Origin: Delphinus delphis
Taxonomy: Eukaryota; Chordata; Mammalia; Artiodactyla; Delphinidae
DNA length: 64,000 nt
Assembly (NCBI RefSeq): GCF_949987515.2
Contig: NC_082699.1
Span: forward strand, 77,193,281 to 77,257,280
Reading direction: 5' to 3'
The stretch's first letter is position 1. Every line of letters starts with the position of its first letter. Below are positions 40,530 to 52,982 of the stretch, in pieces. The translations under genes were made by a program, and so were the position numbers. Under the pieces are notes generated by a model. The model was not told the DNA's origin and did no database searches. It was given only the letters and a program-made list of their open reading frames with translations.

Positions 40530-40905
40530 TTTTCTTTTTTATTGTAGTGTAGCTGACGTACAACTCTATTAGTTTCAGGGGTACCGTATAGTGATTCAAC
40601 ATTGATGACATTACGAACTGATTGCCAGGATAAGACTAGTAACCATATGTCAACACACAAAGTTATTACAACACTACTGACTACAGTCCCCATGTCATAC
40701 ATTACATCCTCATGACTGATTTATTTTATAGCTAGAAGTTTCTACCTCTTAAACCCCTTTATCTATGTTGCCCACTCCCCGACCGCCCCTCTCTGGTAAT
40801 CACCTGTTTCTTCTCTGTATCTAGGAGTCTGTTTCTGTTCTGTTTGCTCGCTTGTTTTCTTTTTTAGATTCCACATATAAGTGAAATCACACGGTATTTG
40901 TCCCT
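40530..40905 (-). mobile_element. L1 3' UTR, 5'-truncated
   Basis: Antisense artiodactyl-type L1 end: T-rich start, 'tattgtagtgtagctgacgt' at 40541, 'attagtttcaggggtaccgt', 'gtgattcaacattgatgaca', 'taaacccctttatctatgtt', 'tctgtatctaggagtctgtt' and 'agattccacatataagtgaa' at 40865. Stops at about 40905. Confidence 0.87.
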
Positions 40906-40984
40906 TGACAGTGGGGTAGGGACAGTAGGAGCTGCACCGTGACTGTCCTCTACTTCACGCGTCTCAGAGCCACATCATCTTTCA

Positions 40985-41200
40985 TTTTTGTTCGATGCCA
41001 TGCGAGGCGCTCTATGTATCATCATGTCACTCTGCGAAAGGAGACATCGTTACGCCTGTTCTCTAGATGAGGAAACTGAGTTCACAGAAGCAAAATAACC
41101 TACCTAAAGCGACTCAGCTAATAAACAGAATAGCCCCGGCAGGAAGCCAGGCATGTCTGGCTCCAAGTCCACGCCCTCTGCTTTCTGACCCACTGAAATG
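40985..41200 (+). mobile_element. MIR SINE
   Basis: 'tgcgaggcgctctatgtatc', 'tctagatgaggaaactgagt', 'acctaaagcgactcagctaa' and 'ccaagtccacgccctctgct'. Nearly full length. Confidence 0.82.
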
Positions 41201-41440
41201 TTTGCGGACCATCTGACACGTTCCAGGGGGTGTGGGAAAATGGTAGGAAAAATCCTCGCCCTCAGGAACTCAAAATCCAATTACAGAAACCTACAGACAT
41301 CAAACTTTGATGCACGGTAGAATGAGTTTACAGAGGCTCCAGGAACACACCATAGAGTGGGGGCAAGAGCCCTGGGACAAATCTGCTAACAGTCAGGGGC
41401 CTTGGAAAAGCAGACCCAGAAGGAATCTCTGAAGGACAGC
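41201..41440 (-). mobile_element. L2 LINE fragment
   Basis: 'atcctcgccctcaggaactc', 'aaaatccaattacagaaacc' and 'cttggaaaagcagacccaga' resemble antisense L2 (compare 'ccctcatggagcttacattc'). Confidence 0.55.
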
Positions 41441-41976
41441 AGGGATACACGGGCTGCTTTACAGCCCAACATCCATTCATTCCTCTTCTGAAAATGAAGC
41501 CCCCTTTTCCTTGGAGAATCATCCAGCCCCGGAGCCGAATGCACGTGCCCTGCTGGGAAGGACCCGTCCCCAGCCGTGGCCCACGCCAGCCTCCGCTAAT
41601 CTGGGGCACGTGACTGGGTGCCGGGAGGCAGGTACAAGATTTCTCGGCCAACAAAGCGAAGTGCACGTTCTTTCCCTCATCTTGACACAGGCCCAGCGTG
41701 AGGTCAGCCACGTTTCTGCCCCATAGAAGCAAAGAATGGTGCCAATTTGCAGGAAACAGAAGAGGGAGTTAAGAGATGAAGGCTAAACTTGAAAATAAAG
41801 CTACACCAATGCTTTTCCATGCAATGAGCCGATTAATTACCTCTTGAGAAAACCACTTAGAGCTGGGTTTCTGCCATCAACAGCATCAAGAATCCTGCTC
41901 CAGAAATCCGGACTCGGAATGAGTACACGGCCACTGGAAAGACAGCTGCAGACAGAGTAGGACCAGTGGGAGCAAA
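41441..41976. other. Single-copy stretch
   Basis: Nothing assigned. Confidence 0.5.
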
Positions 41977-42055
41977 CCCCTCCTGGGCACACGAGGCACA
42001 CACACACACACACACCCCTCCTGGGCACACAAGGTGTAAACACACACACGAGGGA
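41977..42055 (+). repeat. 38-bp tandem duplication with CA tract
   Basis: The unit beginning cccctcctgggcacacgagg (41977) recurs at 42015 with one change. Each copy is followed by a CA-rich run, so the whole looks like two units of a CA-bearing minisatellite. Confidence 0.8.
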
Positions 42056-43229
42056 GCACGCACACTGCCTCCCTACACCTCCTAAAGGACAAGCTGTCCT
42101 GACCGGTGCACATCTGCAGCATGGACTGGATGGCCGTGCTGGCAGGTGAGTCACACTGCATCCTTCTACTCTTTGTGTGTGTCTGTTGCCACCAGGAACA
42201 CAGCTGGGAGAGTGGAACGCACCAGGGTCCACCCTACAGACCCAGGCATTTGTTCCCCAGCCCCTCCACAGAGCTGGGGCCAGACAGGAGTGGGGAAAGC
42301 ACAGAAAGGACGGGAGCCCAACTGAGGCCTCCAGCTAACCAGGCTCTGGGCCCCAAGCCTGTCTGCACCAGAGTTCAATCCTGTGGCTTACGGGGTCTTC
42401 CCACAGCCACTGGTGGGCTCCCTGAGCCCCGTCTGGACCTTCGTGCTTACACAGCCTGCTCGGGACCTCAGGCAGGGAGGGAGAGGTGATTAGCAGGCCA
42501 TCTGGGCATTCTGGGCCTCTGGCTATACAATCAAAATGCCTTCCTCAATCTCAACATTCTTACACAGAAATATTACAGGAACAAATAAAATTGTATCACT
42601 AACAGTAGACATAAATAGGTAGCTGGTAGTATATATAGGAGAGGGAAAATACTCTTTTAAAAGAATAAAGAAAAATTACTAAAGACTGTAACATTACTCA
42701 TTTATTCATCCATCCACTGAAAACACTGAATTTTTACCATCTATATATATATATATGAAATTAAGTAGGCAACTGCTGAAGATGAATTCCTCTGGAGGAA
42801 TAGATCTAAAAACCTTTACTCATAAGTCATTGAAGGTGATTGTGATTATCTGTGCTTACAGCTGTGTCCTGTTAAATCGTTTAAGAGTTATAAATTGCGA
42901 GGACCATAAATAGCCAGACATAAAAGTAACCCCCAGAGTCACAGCACATAAAAGAGCTGAGGTCCTCGCCAGGAAGGCTCTCCCACCCCCTCTGATGCCC
43001 CTCACACAAACTCCTGACCCTGGCGATGCCTGGAAGTGCGTCTGGGGGGACAGAGGGATCCCAGCAGCTGCAGGCGCAAGCTGGGACATCACCTGTGCTG
43101 TGTCCTGGTGCAGGAAGCAATATCTATACCTTGTAATATACTAAAAGGGAGATTTTGGTGTGGAGTACGACCACACCAAACCAAGACACTCCGTGCCAAG
43201 GATCAAAGATGCAGAACGTAAAGCCTCTG
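42056..43229. other. About 1.2 kb single-copy
   Basis: A (TA)7 tract at 42742-42756 and AT-rich DNA at 42540-42780; the remainder is balanced. A 127-codon frame at 42106-42489 has no domain. Confidence 0.5.
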
Positions 43230-43705
43230 TCTTCAAGAGGAGGCTGCTTTAGTCGGGAGGACAGAAAATTAACAAAAATGACAACTGCTGCAGGTGCCAG
43301 ATGGAAAAGGCTCGAATCCAGACTTAGAGAAAGGCTGGGTGACTCCCTGAAGGGCAAGTGAGCAAATAATGGGAACTCAATGCAGTAACTGCTGTGGGAA
43401 AAACAAAGGAGGAAGTGTTTCCTTGTTCAGGAATGGAAGGGCAAGTTGAGGAAGTGACATTGGGCTGGGCCTGGAAGCATGAGTCCATCCGAAAAATTGC
43501 AAAACACAGCAGAGCATTCTGAGATGAGAGGATTCCATGAAGAAGAGAGGAAAAGACAGCCACCAGAGATAATGCTGAGAGACCAGAATCATATCAGATT
43601 GAAAAAAGACCTCTGATGCCAGTTTGAACTATCTTTGGCAGACAATGGAAGGAGATTTAAGAAAGGAATAAGCTAATCAGATTTTAGTTTTATAAGAGAT
43701 ACAAT
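43230..43705 (-). mobile_element. L2 LINE region
   Basis: Antisense L2 body: 'aagtgacattgggctgggcc' at 43453, 'tggaagcatgagtccatccg', 'cagagcattctgagatgaga', 'gacaatggaaggagatttaa' and 'gaaaggaataagctaatcag'. Long but diverged. Confidence 0.58.
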
Positions 43706-43714
43706 AATAATAAC

Positions 43715-43990
43715 AGCAGTTGACATTTTCTGGGCACTTAGCTAAATGCTTAGCACTGTGCTGTTTTCCATGAGTTTAGGAAGTCTCCTGCCTATGGTAA
43801 GCGTGCAACAAAGTGAGCTCCTACCATTGTTACAGCCAATCCCCATAAAAAACCTACAAGGAAAGTACTATCATTCCCAATTCTACAGACAACTAAACTG
43901 AGATTAACATTACAGGCCAAGGTCAACAGCTACAAAGTAGTTGGGTCCAGCAATCTGACTGCAGAAACTGCCTCCAAACCACTACGCCTG
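43715..43990 (+). mobile_element. MIR SINE (long or two copies)
   Basis: 'tctgggcacttagctaaatg', 'cttagcactgtgctgttttc', then 'aaaacctacaaggaaagtac', 'tattctacagacaactaaac'-type core and 'ctacaaagtagttgggtcca'. The middle 'ggtaagcgtgcaacaaagtg' is not MIR, so this may be an MIR with an internal insertion. Confidence 0.7.
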
Positions 43991-44539
43991 CTGGAAGTGG
44001 GTCAGAGAATGGACCAGAAGGGAGAACCTAAAGCCAGGGTGGGGGCAGCTAAAAGGCTCACAATTGTTAGAGCCAAAGATCATGGGGCCCTGACGTGTGA
44101 GAGAGCAGAGAGGGACACACTGAGAAGTCACTTCCCACCCTGGACAAGCAAGGATAATGCGACATTCTATGGAGTCTGAAGTCTTATTATATTTACACCA
44201 TCAGCTAATCGATGAGACTTTTGATTAATACTTTACATTTAATTGCAAGAAAGGAAGGAAGTGGGAGGAAACAGAACTAGAACCCTTGGGTTAGAGCCAT
44301 CTCCTGTTTAGGCCTCTCCCTGTCTTATGAAAATCAGTGATTAAAATGTCTTAGTCAGAGCACAGACCTTCTGGTCTTCCACTCACCTGCAGTAGGAGAA
44401 CTGCTTGTCTGCAAGCATTTGCTAACTCTGGTCCAGGGTGTGTCTGTAGATCAGGGCTTAAACTCAGCTAGCTACTTGCTGAGAATATACACGAGGAAGA
44501 TACGTTTGATTGAGGCAGAAGAGTATATGGTGGGCCAGA
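43991..44539. other. Single-copy stretch
   Basis: Nothing assigned. Confidence 0.5.
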
Positions 44540-44750
44540 AGACAGAACGCGCTCCAAACCCTGGCTCTGTTGCTTACTCATGTGAAATTGGTAAGGGGCT
44601 CAGCACCTCTGAGCCTCTGATGGTAACAGCATCTGTGAGATGGAGTTATGGGGAGCATGAGATACAATGACAAATACGAGGCGCCTAGCACAGCAGATGA
44701 CGCGGTAGGAGCCCAGTAAATGCAGCCCGCTGTTATAATTATTATTCAAA
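44540..44750 (+). mobile_element. MIR SINE
   Basis: 'tggctctgttgcttactcat', 'gtgaaattggtaaggggctc', 'tctgagcctctgatggtaac', 'gcgcctagcacagcagatga' and 'gcccagtaaatgcagcccgc'. Confidence 0.78.
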
Positions 44751-44819
44751 AGACGTGAGTGGGGATGGGGTGCAACGGCGGGCAAGACAAGAGAAGGGGA
44801 GAAAATGTTTAGCTCAGGG

Positions 44820-45475
44820 ATTTTTTTAAATTGAGGTGTTCATTCTCATGCCATACAATTCGCCCTTCAAAAGTGCTGTACAAACAACTAAAAACAAAAA
44901 TCGCTGTACAATTCAGGGGCTTTTAGTGTATTCACAGAATTGTGCAACCATCACCACTATCTAATTTCAGGGTATTGTCACCACCCCCAAAAGAAATCCT
45001 GTACCCATGAAGCAGTCCCCCCAGATTGCCTCTCCCTTCCCCAAACCCCTGACAACCACAAATCTGTCTCTAAGGATTTGCCTAGTCTGGATACTGCCTA
45101 TAAATGAAATCATGCAACATGGGACCTTCTGTGACTAGCTTCTTTCACTTAGCAAATATTTTCAGGATTCATCATGTCACAGCATGCATCAGAACTTCAC
45201 TTCTCTCATGGCTGCGTAATATTCCATCGCACGGACACCCAACAGTTCGGTTCTCTGCTCATCAGCTGATGGACATCTGGGTTGTCTCCACTATTCGGCT
45301 ATCATGAACAACGCTGCTGTGAACATTTGGGGACAAGTCTCTGTGCAGATGCATGTTTCCAATTCTCTTGGGCATGTACCTTGGGGTGGAACTGCTGGGT
45401 CGTACGATAACTTTGTTTGGTTTTCTGAGGAACTGCCAAACCGTTTTCCAGTGCAGCTAGGGGTTGGTTTTGACT
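44820..45475 (-). mobile_element. L1M 3' UTR and ORF2 end
   Basis: Antisense: 'ggcttttagtgtattcacag' at 44918, 'aattgtgcaaccatcaccac', 'acaaatctgtctctaaggat', 'taaatgaaatcatgcaacat' near 45101, 'gcgtaatattccatcgcacg', 'gctgatggacatctgggttg' at 45264, 'ggtggaactgctgggtcgta' and 'aaaccgttttccagtgcagc' at 45439. A single continuous copy. Confidence 0.87.
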
Positions 45476-46119
45476 GTAATCTAAAGTCAGTGACATTTTT
45501 AAATCTCTTTAGAATTTAACAGAAGAAGAAAAACGTGGCAGTAGTAGTTCTAGCGCTGCCTGGTTTCAATCATCAAATCTCAGAGTCCACCCAACACGAT
45601 TAATTTCCAGCAGATATAACCACTTTCCACACGCCTATGGAAAAACAGCGCACAGCTAGCGAGAACCAGCCAACCAAAGGGTGCCAAAGAAAACTGATCC
45701 AATAGTTTCCAAAATAACTGGTTTTTGAATTATGAATTTCTATTATGCTGAGAGTAAGGGATTTTTTTCCTTGAGGGAAAGGGAGCAAACAGAAATTGGC
45801 ACCAGAGTTGTCACGAGTGGTTTTTAGGCTTATAAAGCATAATTAATTCATTTCTTATGCAATTAAGCGAGCAATAATGCTGCTCAACTTAAATGCCCGG
45901 CTAGTCTCTGAAGGTAAGTTGGTTCCAGCATATCTCCTACTTTAAATCCATCACCCAAACAGAAGAAACTGATGTTAAAGAGATTAGAAAATTTAAGGTT
46001 CGCATCTCCAAAGTAAATTCCACTTGCTGGTAAGACCAATTCAGAAACAGAGAGGTAACTGGAGTCTTAAATACATGCAGACAATAGTTGAAGATCTATA
46101 GGTGAAAAAACAGAATCAA
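45476..46119. other. Single-copy block including an AT/POU-motif cluster
   Basis: 45836-45884 contains 'cataattaattcatttctta' followed by 'tgcaattaagcgagcaataa': several TAAT cores and an octamer-like ATGCAAT. The flanks are ordinary. Typical motif content of developmental enhancers, unproven here. Confidence 0.3.
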
Positions 46120-46385
46120 ATGACTTCCCTGGGTTTTAATCATGACACTGCCATTAAACAACTGAAGGAACTTAAACAAATATTTAACTCATTTGACTTC
46201 GGCCTTTTAGTGAGAATATACTTCGCGATAGTGTGCAACCATGCTACTATAACTTCTGGAATGTATTGATGATTCTTCACTTGCACAACAAACATATACT
46301 ACAGATGGGAAATAATAAGTGAAAGGCATTTAGCACTATCGTTGGCACATGGGAGGCATTCAATAAACTAACACTATTATACTAA
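46120..46385 (+). mobile_element. MIR SINE (interrupted)
   Basis: 'ttttaatcatgacactgcca', 'ctgaaggaacttaaacaaat' at the left, and 'aggcatttagcactatcgtt', 'ggcacatgggaggcattcaa' at the right. Centre diverged. Confidence 0.52.
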
Positions 46386-46640
46386 ATACACACTTCAATG
46401 AAGCAGTGAGTACCTATGCCAAACACTGTTGGGCTACGCTCTGGAGGCACACGCATAAAAGTCATTCCTTGCTCTGAAGAAGCTGAAAGCCTGGTGGGGG
46501 AGGCAGGAAAGGCGGCAATTACAACTCAGTGTGAGCTGAGTGATTCCATAAATAAAAATGCAGGGTGCTACCGAACACAACAGCGGGATGAATGGCGAGG
46601 AAACAAAGTCAAAGACGACTCCTCTGAGCGCAGCAAAGTT
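46386..46640 (-). mobile_element. L2 LINE 3' end
   Basis: Antisense: 'gagtacctatgccaaacact', 'agtcattccttgctctgaag', 'aagctgaaagcctggtgggg' and 'ataaataaaaatgcagggtg'. Confidence 0.65.
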
Positions 46641-46644
46641 GTTC

Positions 46645-49600
46645 TAATCAATTTTACGGAGAATAATTAACATGCAATAAAACGCTGCCACATTAAGTAG
46701 ACAGAACTCCAGCTTTAATAAATGAATTCACTGGTGTAACCACCAGCACGAGCAACACGGAGGATATTTCCACGTCTCCTCAAAGCTCTCGTCTCCTCCC
46801 TGTCAATGCCAGGGTCTGTCCCACCCACAGTCCTCAGCAACCAAAGATCCGCTTCCTGCCATTACAGCTTAGTTTCACACATCTCCGAATTCCCTAATCA
46901 TACAGTATGCGTCCTTGTGTTTGGCTTCATCAGCAGAGGGCTTCTGACATTCATCTGTCTTCTTGGGCCTATCGGTAGTTTATACCTTTTGTAGTCAAGT
47001 GATAGGTCCGTTGTACAGATACGTCAGTTTGTTCATTCATTTACCTGATCACGGACAGTTGTGTTTTTCCCAGCTTGGGTCTATTATGAATAGAGCTGCT
47101 CTGAACACAGTCAAGTCTCTGTGCAGACCTATGTTTTCACTTTTCGAGGGTAAATACCTAGAAGTAGAATTGCCGAGTCCTAAAGGTAACTTCGTAAGAA
47201 ATGGCCAAATCGTTCTCCGAAGTACTTGTACTAGTTTACATTCTCATTAACAATGGAGGAGAGTTCCAGCTCCCCTACATCCTCACCAACACTGGGAATA
47301 ATCAATTTTCTTCATTTCAGCCATCTAATAGGTGTATAATGGTATCTCATCATGGTTCTAGTTGGCATTTCCCTACTGACAAATGACACTGAGCTTCCCG
47401 TGTGCTCATTTGCCATCCATGTATCTTCTTTGATGAATTAGCGGGTCAGCCTCTTGCCTATTTTAAAATCAGGTTGTCTCCTTATTGTTGAGTTGTAAAA
47501 GTTTTTTAATATATTCTGGATACAGGTGCTTTAACAGATGTATGTTTTGCAAATACTTACTCCAAGGCTAAAGCTTATGTTTCCATTTCCATAAAAGTGA
47601 CTTTTGAAGAGTATGAGTTTTTGATTTTCACAAAGTCTAATTTATAATTTCGTCCTTTACATTTCATGCTTTGTGTCCTAAGAAATTTTTGCACACCCCA
47701 AGACCAAGATTTTTCTCCAATGTTTTCTTCGATGAACTTTACCACTTTACCATTTATATTCCAGGTCCATGATCCATTTCGATTTAATTTTTATCCATGT
47801 GTGGGGGAAGTTACTTTTTTGCTTACTGATAATTAATTGTTCCAGCATCATTTGTTGAAAAAGTTTATCCTTTCCCCCTTTCAATCACCTTGGCACACTG
47901 ATCCAAAATCAATTGAATTTACATATATACATAGGTCTATTGCTAGACTCATTTCGTTCCCATCAATCTATGCATTTATCCTTATGCCAACACCACACTG
48001 TCTTGATTACTGCAGCTTTGTTGTCTGGGGTGCTTCAGGTCCAATGCACTTCCACATAGATTTCAGAATCCAGTTATCAATTTCTTCGTAAAATAAGCCT
48101 GCTGGATCTTATTCTAAAGATCAATTTGGAAAGAACTGTGATCTTAATACTAGGTATTACTACCCACGAATACGCACAGCTCAGTATCTTTCTATTTGAG
48201 TGTTTTTCTGAAAGAAAATAAATCTTACAATTTTCAATATGCGGTTCTTACACATCTTTTCTTAAATACATTCCTAGGTATATGATTTTTTTTGTGGCTT
48301 TTGTAAATGGTATGCTGTTTTTAATTTCATTTTCTGAATGCCTAATAATATATAGAAATAAAATTGATTTTTGTATATTGACTTTGTATCCTATTACCCT
48401 GTTAAATTAACTATTCTAGTATACCTTCTATAAATTCCTTAGGATTTTCTGTGTACGTAAAACTGTTTCAGGGAAATAAAGAGTTTTATTTCCTCATTTC
48501 CAGTCTATGGACTTTTAGTTCTTCTTCACTCTTTATGGCACAAGCTAGACTTTTCAGTACAATGTTAGATAAAAGCAGTAAGAATAAGCATTCCTGCCTC
48601 CTTACTAACCTGAGGAGGAAAACATTCACCATTTTGTATCACATTAAGGACAGATTTTTCTGTGGATGCCCATTAGCAAATTGAACAAGAGTCCATCATT
48701 TTTTAACATCCAGCTTACTGGGTGTTTTTGTACCATAAATGTGTGATTTTTATAAATGCTCTTTTAATATTTCTATTGATATGATCATGGTTTTTATTCG
48801 GTTAATATAGTGAATTAAACTAATTGGACTTTGGATATGTAACTAACCTTGCATTCTTAGAATAAATCCCACCAGATCATGATTACCTATTTTATATATT
48901 GCTGGATTTTTTATCTTTTAATAAGTATATCACTGGATTCTATTCGCTAATAATTTTAAGGGTTCTGTATGTGTGTTCACGAAGGGTATTAGTCTGTAGT
49001 TTTCTTGGAATGTCTTTGTCTGATTTGGGTATCAGGATAATGCTATTCTCATAAAATAAATTGGGAAGTGTTCCCTCCTCTAATTTTCTGAGAGAGTTTT
49101 TGGAAAAATTGCTATTTCTTCATTACAATGTGATAAAATTGACCAGTGATGATGCCTGGCCAACATTTTCTTTGGGGGAATATTTTAAAACAATGAATTG
49201 ACTTTCTTTAATAGGCAGAGCCTATTTAAGTATTCTGTTTTATCTTGAACCAGTTTTGGTACTGTGTCTTTCAAGAAATTTTTCCAATTCATCTAAATTA
49301 TCAAATTCAGTTGCATGAAGATATACATTAAAATCCTTTATTATCCTAGTAATGTCTGTAGGGAAAACTGATGTCCCACTCTCATTCCCGATACTGATAA
49401 TTTATGTTCTATTTCTTGATCAGTCGGGCTAGAGGTTTATGAATTTTATTGATCTTTTCAAAGAACAAGCTCTTGGTTTCATTGGTTTTTCTCTATTGTT
49501 TGTCTTTAATTTCACTGATTTCTAGTCTTTACTTTCTCCCTTCTGGTTACTTTGGCTTTAATTCATTCTTCTTTTCTTCTCTTTTAGTTTCTTCAGATAG

Positions 49601-51826
49601 AGTATAGTTCATTAATCAAACAATTTTCCTTTCCTAATGGGGGCTACAAGTTTCCCTAAAGGCAATCCTTTAGGTGCATCCAGAAATTATGATATACTGT
49701 GTTCTTATTTTTACTCAATTCACCATGTTTTCAAATCGCCCCTGTAATTTCTTCATGTAACTCAGGGGTTATTTAGAAATGTGTTACTTAATTTCCAAAT
49801 GTTGGGGTTAATCAAGACATCTTATTGTTATTTATTTCTAATTTAATTTTGTTGTCAGAGAACATGGTTTGTATGATTTAAATATTTTTAAATTTGAGAC
49901 TTGATCTATGGCCCTGCATAAAGTCTACCTTGCTAAATGTTCAACATGTACTTGAAAAGAATGTGAATTATTTTGTTGCTGCGTGGAATGAGCTATAAAC
50001 ATCAGCTCGATCAAGTTGGTTGCATTATTGAAGTCTTGTATATCTTTACTGATATTCTTTCTAGTTGATCTATCAGTTACCAAGATAGGAGTGGTAGAAT
50101 CTCCAAGTTTAATTATGGATTTGTCCATTTATCATTTTAATTTTGTCAGTTCTTTGCTTCCTATATTTAGAAGCTCTGTTATTAGGTGCCTACACGTTTA
50201 AAAATGTTACATCTTCCTAAAGAATTTACCCATTCATTATGAAATGTCCCTCTTTATTCCTGATAACATTCTTGGTCTACATTGTCTTATTAATATAGTG
50301 TTCCTGCTTTCTTATAAGTGTTTTCATGGTATATCTCCTGCAATCCTTTCATATTTACTCTGTTTTTATATTTTAAATGAATCTTCTGTAAGAAGCACAT
50401 AGCTTGGTCTCTTTTTTGTTGTCCAATATGGCAGTCTCTACCATTAAACTGAAATTTTTCGACTCTTTATATTTAATGTAATTATGGATGTGATTGGGTT
50501 TAGTTCTACCATCTTGCTATTTATCTCATCTCTTTTTTGTTCCTTTTCTTCTCTTTTCCTGCTATATTTTAGGATTGAATATTTTTCTTAGGGTTCTATT
50601 TTGTCTTCATTATTGACTTAGCTATAACCCTTTGTACTGTTTAGTTTTGCTGTGTGGTTTTTCTATGGTTACAATGTGCATCCTGAACTTACCATAATCC
50701 ATCTTCAAATAATATTATGTATTTGTATACACAGTGTAAGAATTTACCACCATACATTCCCATTTCTCCCTTCCACTCTATTTCTGTCATATTTTATATA
50801 TGTTTTGAAAGAATAAAACAGATGTTTTTGTTTAAAACATGGTTAATATTCTTTTAAGGAAATTTTTAAATTCCTAGGAATAAGCATTTTATATTTACTG
50901 TTACATTTACCAATATTTCTACTCTTTCCAACACATTTCAAGATCTGAATCACTGATTTCTTCCACCTTAAGAACTTCCTTTAAGCACTCTTGCAGAGCA
51001 AGTCTTAAATAGAGATAAGCTCTCTCAACATTTGTCTCTGCATCTTTATTTCATCTTCTTTCTTTGAGGATATTTTTGCTGGATATAAAATCCTAAGTTA
51101 ACAGTTATTTTCTTTTGCCAAGTGAAAGATAAAATTCCACTGTCTCTGGCTGCATTCTTTTCTGACGATCATTACTTAATGTCTACATTAAGTACACTAC
51201 AAAATGTCTACAATCATTACTTTTGTTTCCATGGAATGTATGTTTTTTCTCCAACTGCCTTAAAGATTCCTCTCAGCACAACCAGGTTACAGCAAGTTGA
51301 TTACGATATGATTTTCTTTGTGTTTATCCTGTGTTTGTTAAGCTTCTTGGATCTGAGGATTTATCATTCTCATTAAGCTTGAAAACTAAAAACTTGACGT
51401 ACTTGTTCGATCAAGGGCTCAGTGCTTCTTAAGCTAATTGTCACTCATAATCTCTGCATATTTTTCTCTCCAGGATTTTTCCCTGTTCTCTATTCCTGGA
51501 ACTCCTACTGGATGTATATTGGAGACTCTTAACTCCTCTTTCACATTTTCCATTTTTCTTATGGGGACACATTCTGGGAGGTTCCTTAAGATCTATCTTC
51601 CAATTTACTTATTCTCTCTTCAGCCTTCAGTTGCATCTAGTCCCCTCTGTGCTTTGTTTTTTTGTTTTTTTTTTACTTCAATAGTTATGTTCTTTTAATT
51701 TTAAAATTTTCATAATATGTATTTGATTCTTTTGCCAATCTGCCTGCTTTCGTTTCATACTTGTGCTTTCATTTCTTCCAGTAACATCCTGTTCATTTCA
51801 AACAGGACTATTTAAAAGTCTTTCAA
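46645..51826 (-). mobile_element. Near-full-length ancient L1M, about 5.2 kb
   Basis: A continuous minus-strand L1. Left (3') end: 'ataattaacatgcaataaaa' and 'gtaaatacctagaagtagaa'. ORF2: 'ttattgttgagttgtaaaag' at 47483, 'ttccagcatcatttgttgaa', 'cttgattactgcagctttgt', 'tctgatttgggtatcaggat' near 49018, 'gatcttttcaaagaacaagc' at 49451. Further 5': 'cttgatctatggccctgcat' near 49901, 'tgtccctctttattcctgat', 'agcttcttggatctgaggat' near 51339, ending about 51826. Long open frames are absent; all reading frames are destroyed. The AT-rich window core is due to this element. Confidence 0.85.
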
Positions 51827-52025
51827 ATTGATACAGCCACTATGGAGAACAGTATGGAGGGTCCTTAAAAAACTAAAAATAGAACTACCATACGACCTAG
51901 CAATCTCACGACTGGGCATATACCCTGAGAAAACCATACTTCAAAAGGACACATGTATCCCGGTGTTCACTGCAGCACCATTGACAATAGCCAGGACATG
52001 GAAACAACCTAAATGTCCAAAGAAA
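51827..52025 (+). pseudogene. L1 ORF2 C-terminal fragment, sense
   Basis: Frame 51828-52073 begins with peptide text '[20 protein letters not shown]', then '[12 protein letters not shown]', the conserved end of artiodactyl L1 ORF2. It starts abruptly at the boundary of the minus-strand L1M and stops resembling L1 after 'acctaaatgtccaaa' near 52020. Much less decayed than its neighbours. Confidence 0.87.
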
Positions 52026-52792
52026 AAGAGTATTCAAAAGATGAGACAGCAACTTTGGAAGACACTGTTCTGACTGGAAACTGTAGGGCTACAGACAGAA
52101 GGAACCCCACAGGAACTCTAGCTGGGAGTACTGTTTCTCACGAGTATGAGTTAACAGTTCTGAAACTGCTTTAGCTGCTTTACACCTATACTGGGGCCAA
52201 ACAAATCAGTAAATGGTAGTGTGGCCAGATGTTTCACTGCTGGGGAGGGAAGCTGCAGATAAACAAGAAGAAAGCTAGAACAAACTCAGTGGGGCTGGGT
52301 TAAGTCAGACATTGGTAAGAACTCTTGTTTAACTTAAATAGATGTTACCTTAAACAGCTGGATAAATACATAAGTAATTACGGACATATGCAGATATGTG
52401 GGTGGCTCCACACACACATTTCCTTGCTCTGTTGGCTGAAGGGGCCTAGAAGCAAGGCCATGCCAGGGGAGATCCTCCTTACAGAGGATTCCAGATCATT
52501 TCTAGAGCGACTCCCCCAACAGAAGGTGGAGCTTAATTCCCACCCTGCCTTCCCCCCACTCCACCCCTAGATCATCGGCTGCACTCGGTGACCTGCTTCC
52601 AGAGAACTGAGTATGGAGACTATCCTGGCAAACGCTACAGCAGCCAGGCGACCGAGGTCAACATCATCAGTGACACATGCAACGAGACGGGCCAGTCAAC
52701 TCTGTCTCATTATAAGAAAAAGATCAAAGGAACCCAAATTAAGGAACAGTCTACAAAATATCTGACCAGCACTCCTCAAAACTGTCAAGGTC
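52026..52792 (+). mobile_element. L1M 3' UTR, left part
   Basis: 'tttcactgctggggagggaa', 'gctgcagataaacaagaaga' near 52251, 'cttccagagaactgagtatg' at 52597, 'ccaggcgaccgaggtcaaca', 'aggaacagtctacaaaatat' near 52742 and 'ctgaccagcactcctcaaaa'. This is the sense 3' UTR of an old L1 and continues after the SINE. Assignment of 52026-52240 is uncertain. Confidence 0.72.
52778..52792 (+). repeat. Target-site duplication, left copy
   Basis: aaaactgtcaaggtc, repeated exactly at 53011-53025. The target lies in L1M 3' UTR. Confidence 0.96.
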
Positions 52793-52982
52793 GGGCTTCC
52801 CTGGTGGCGCAGTGGTTGAGAGTCTGCCTGCCGATGCAGGGGACACAGGTTCATGCCCCGGTCCGGGAAGATCCCACATGCCACGGAGTGGCTGGGCCCG
52901 TGAGCCATGGCCGCTGAGCCTGCGTGTCCGGAGCCTGTGCTCCGCAACGGGAAAGGCCATAACAGTGAGAGTCCCACGTACC

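Noticed and set aside
46645..51826. AT-rich region as a possible matrix-attachment region or origin
   Set aside because: The AT content is explained by a single antisense L1M; no extra structure is needed.
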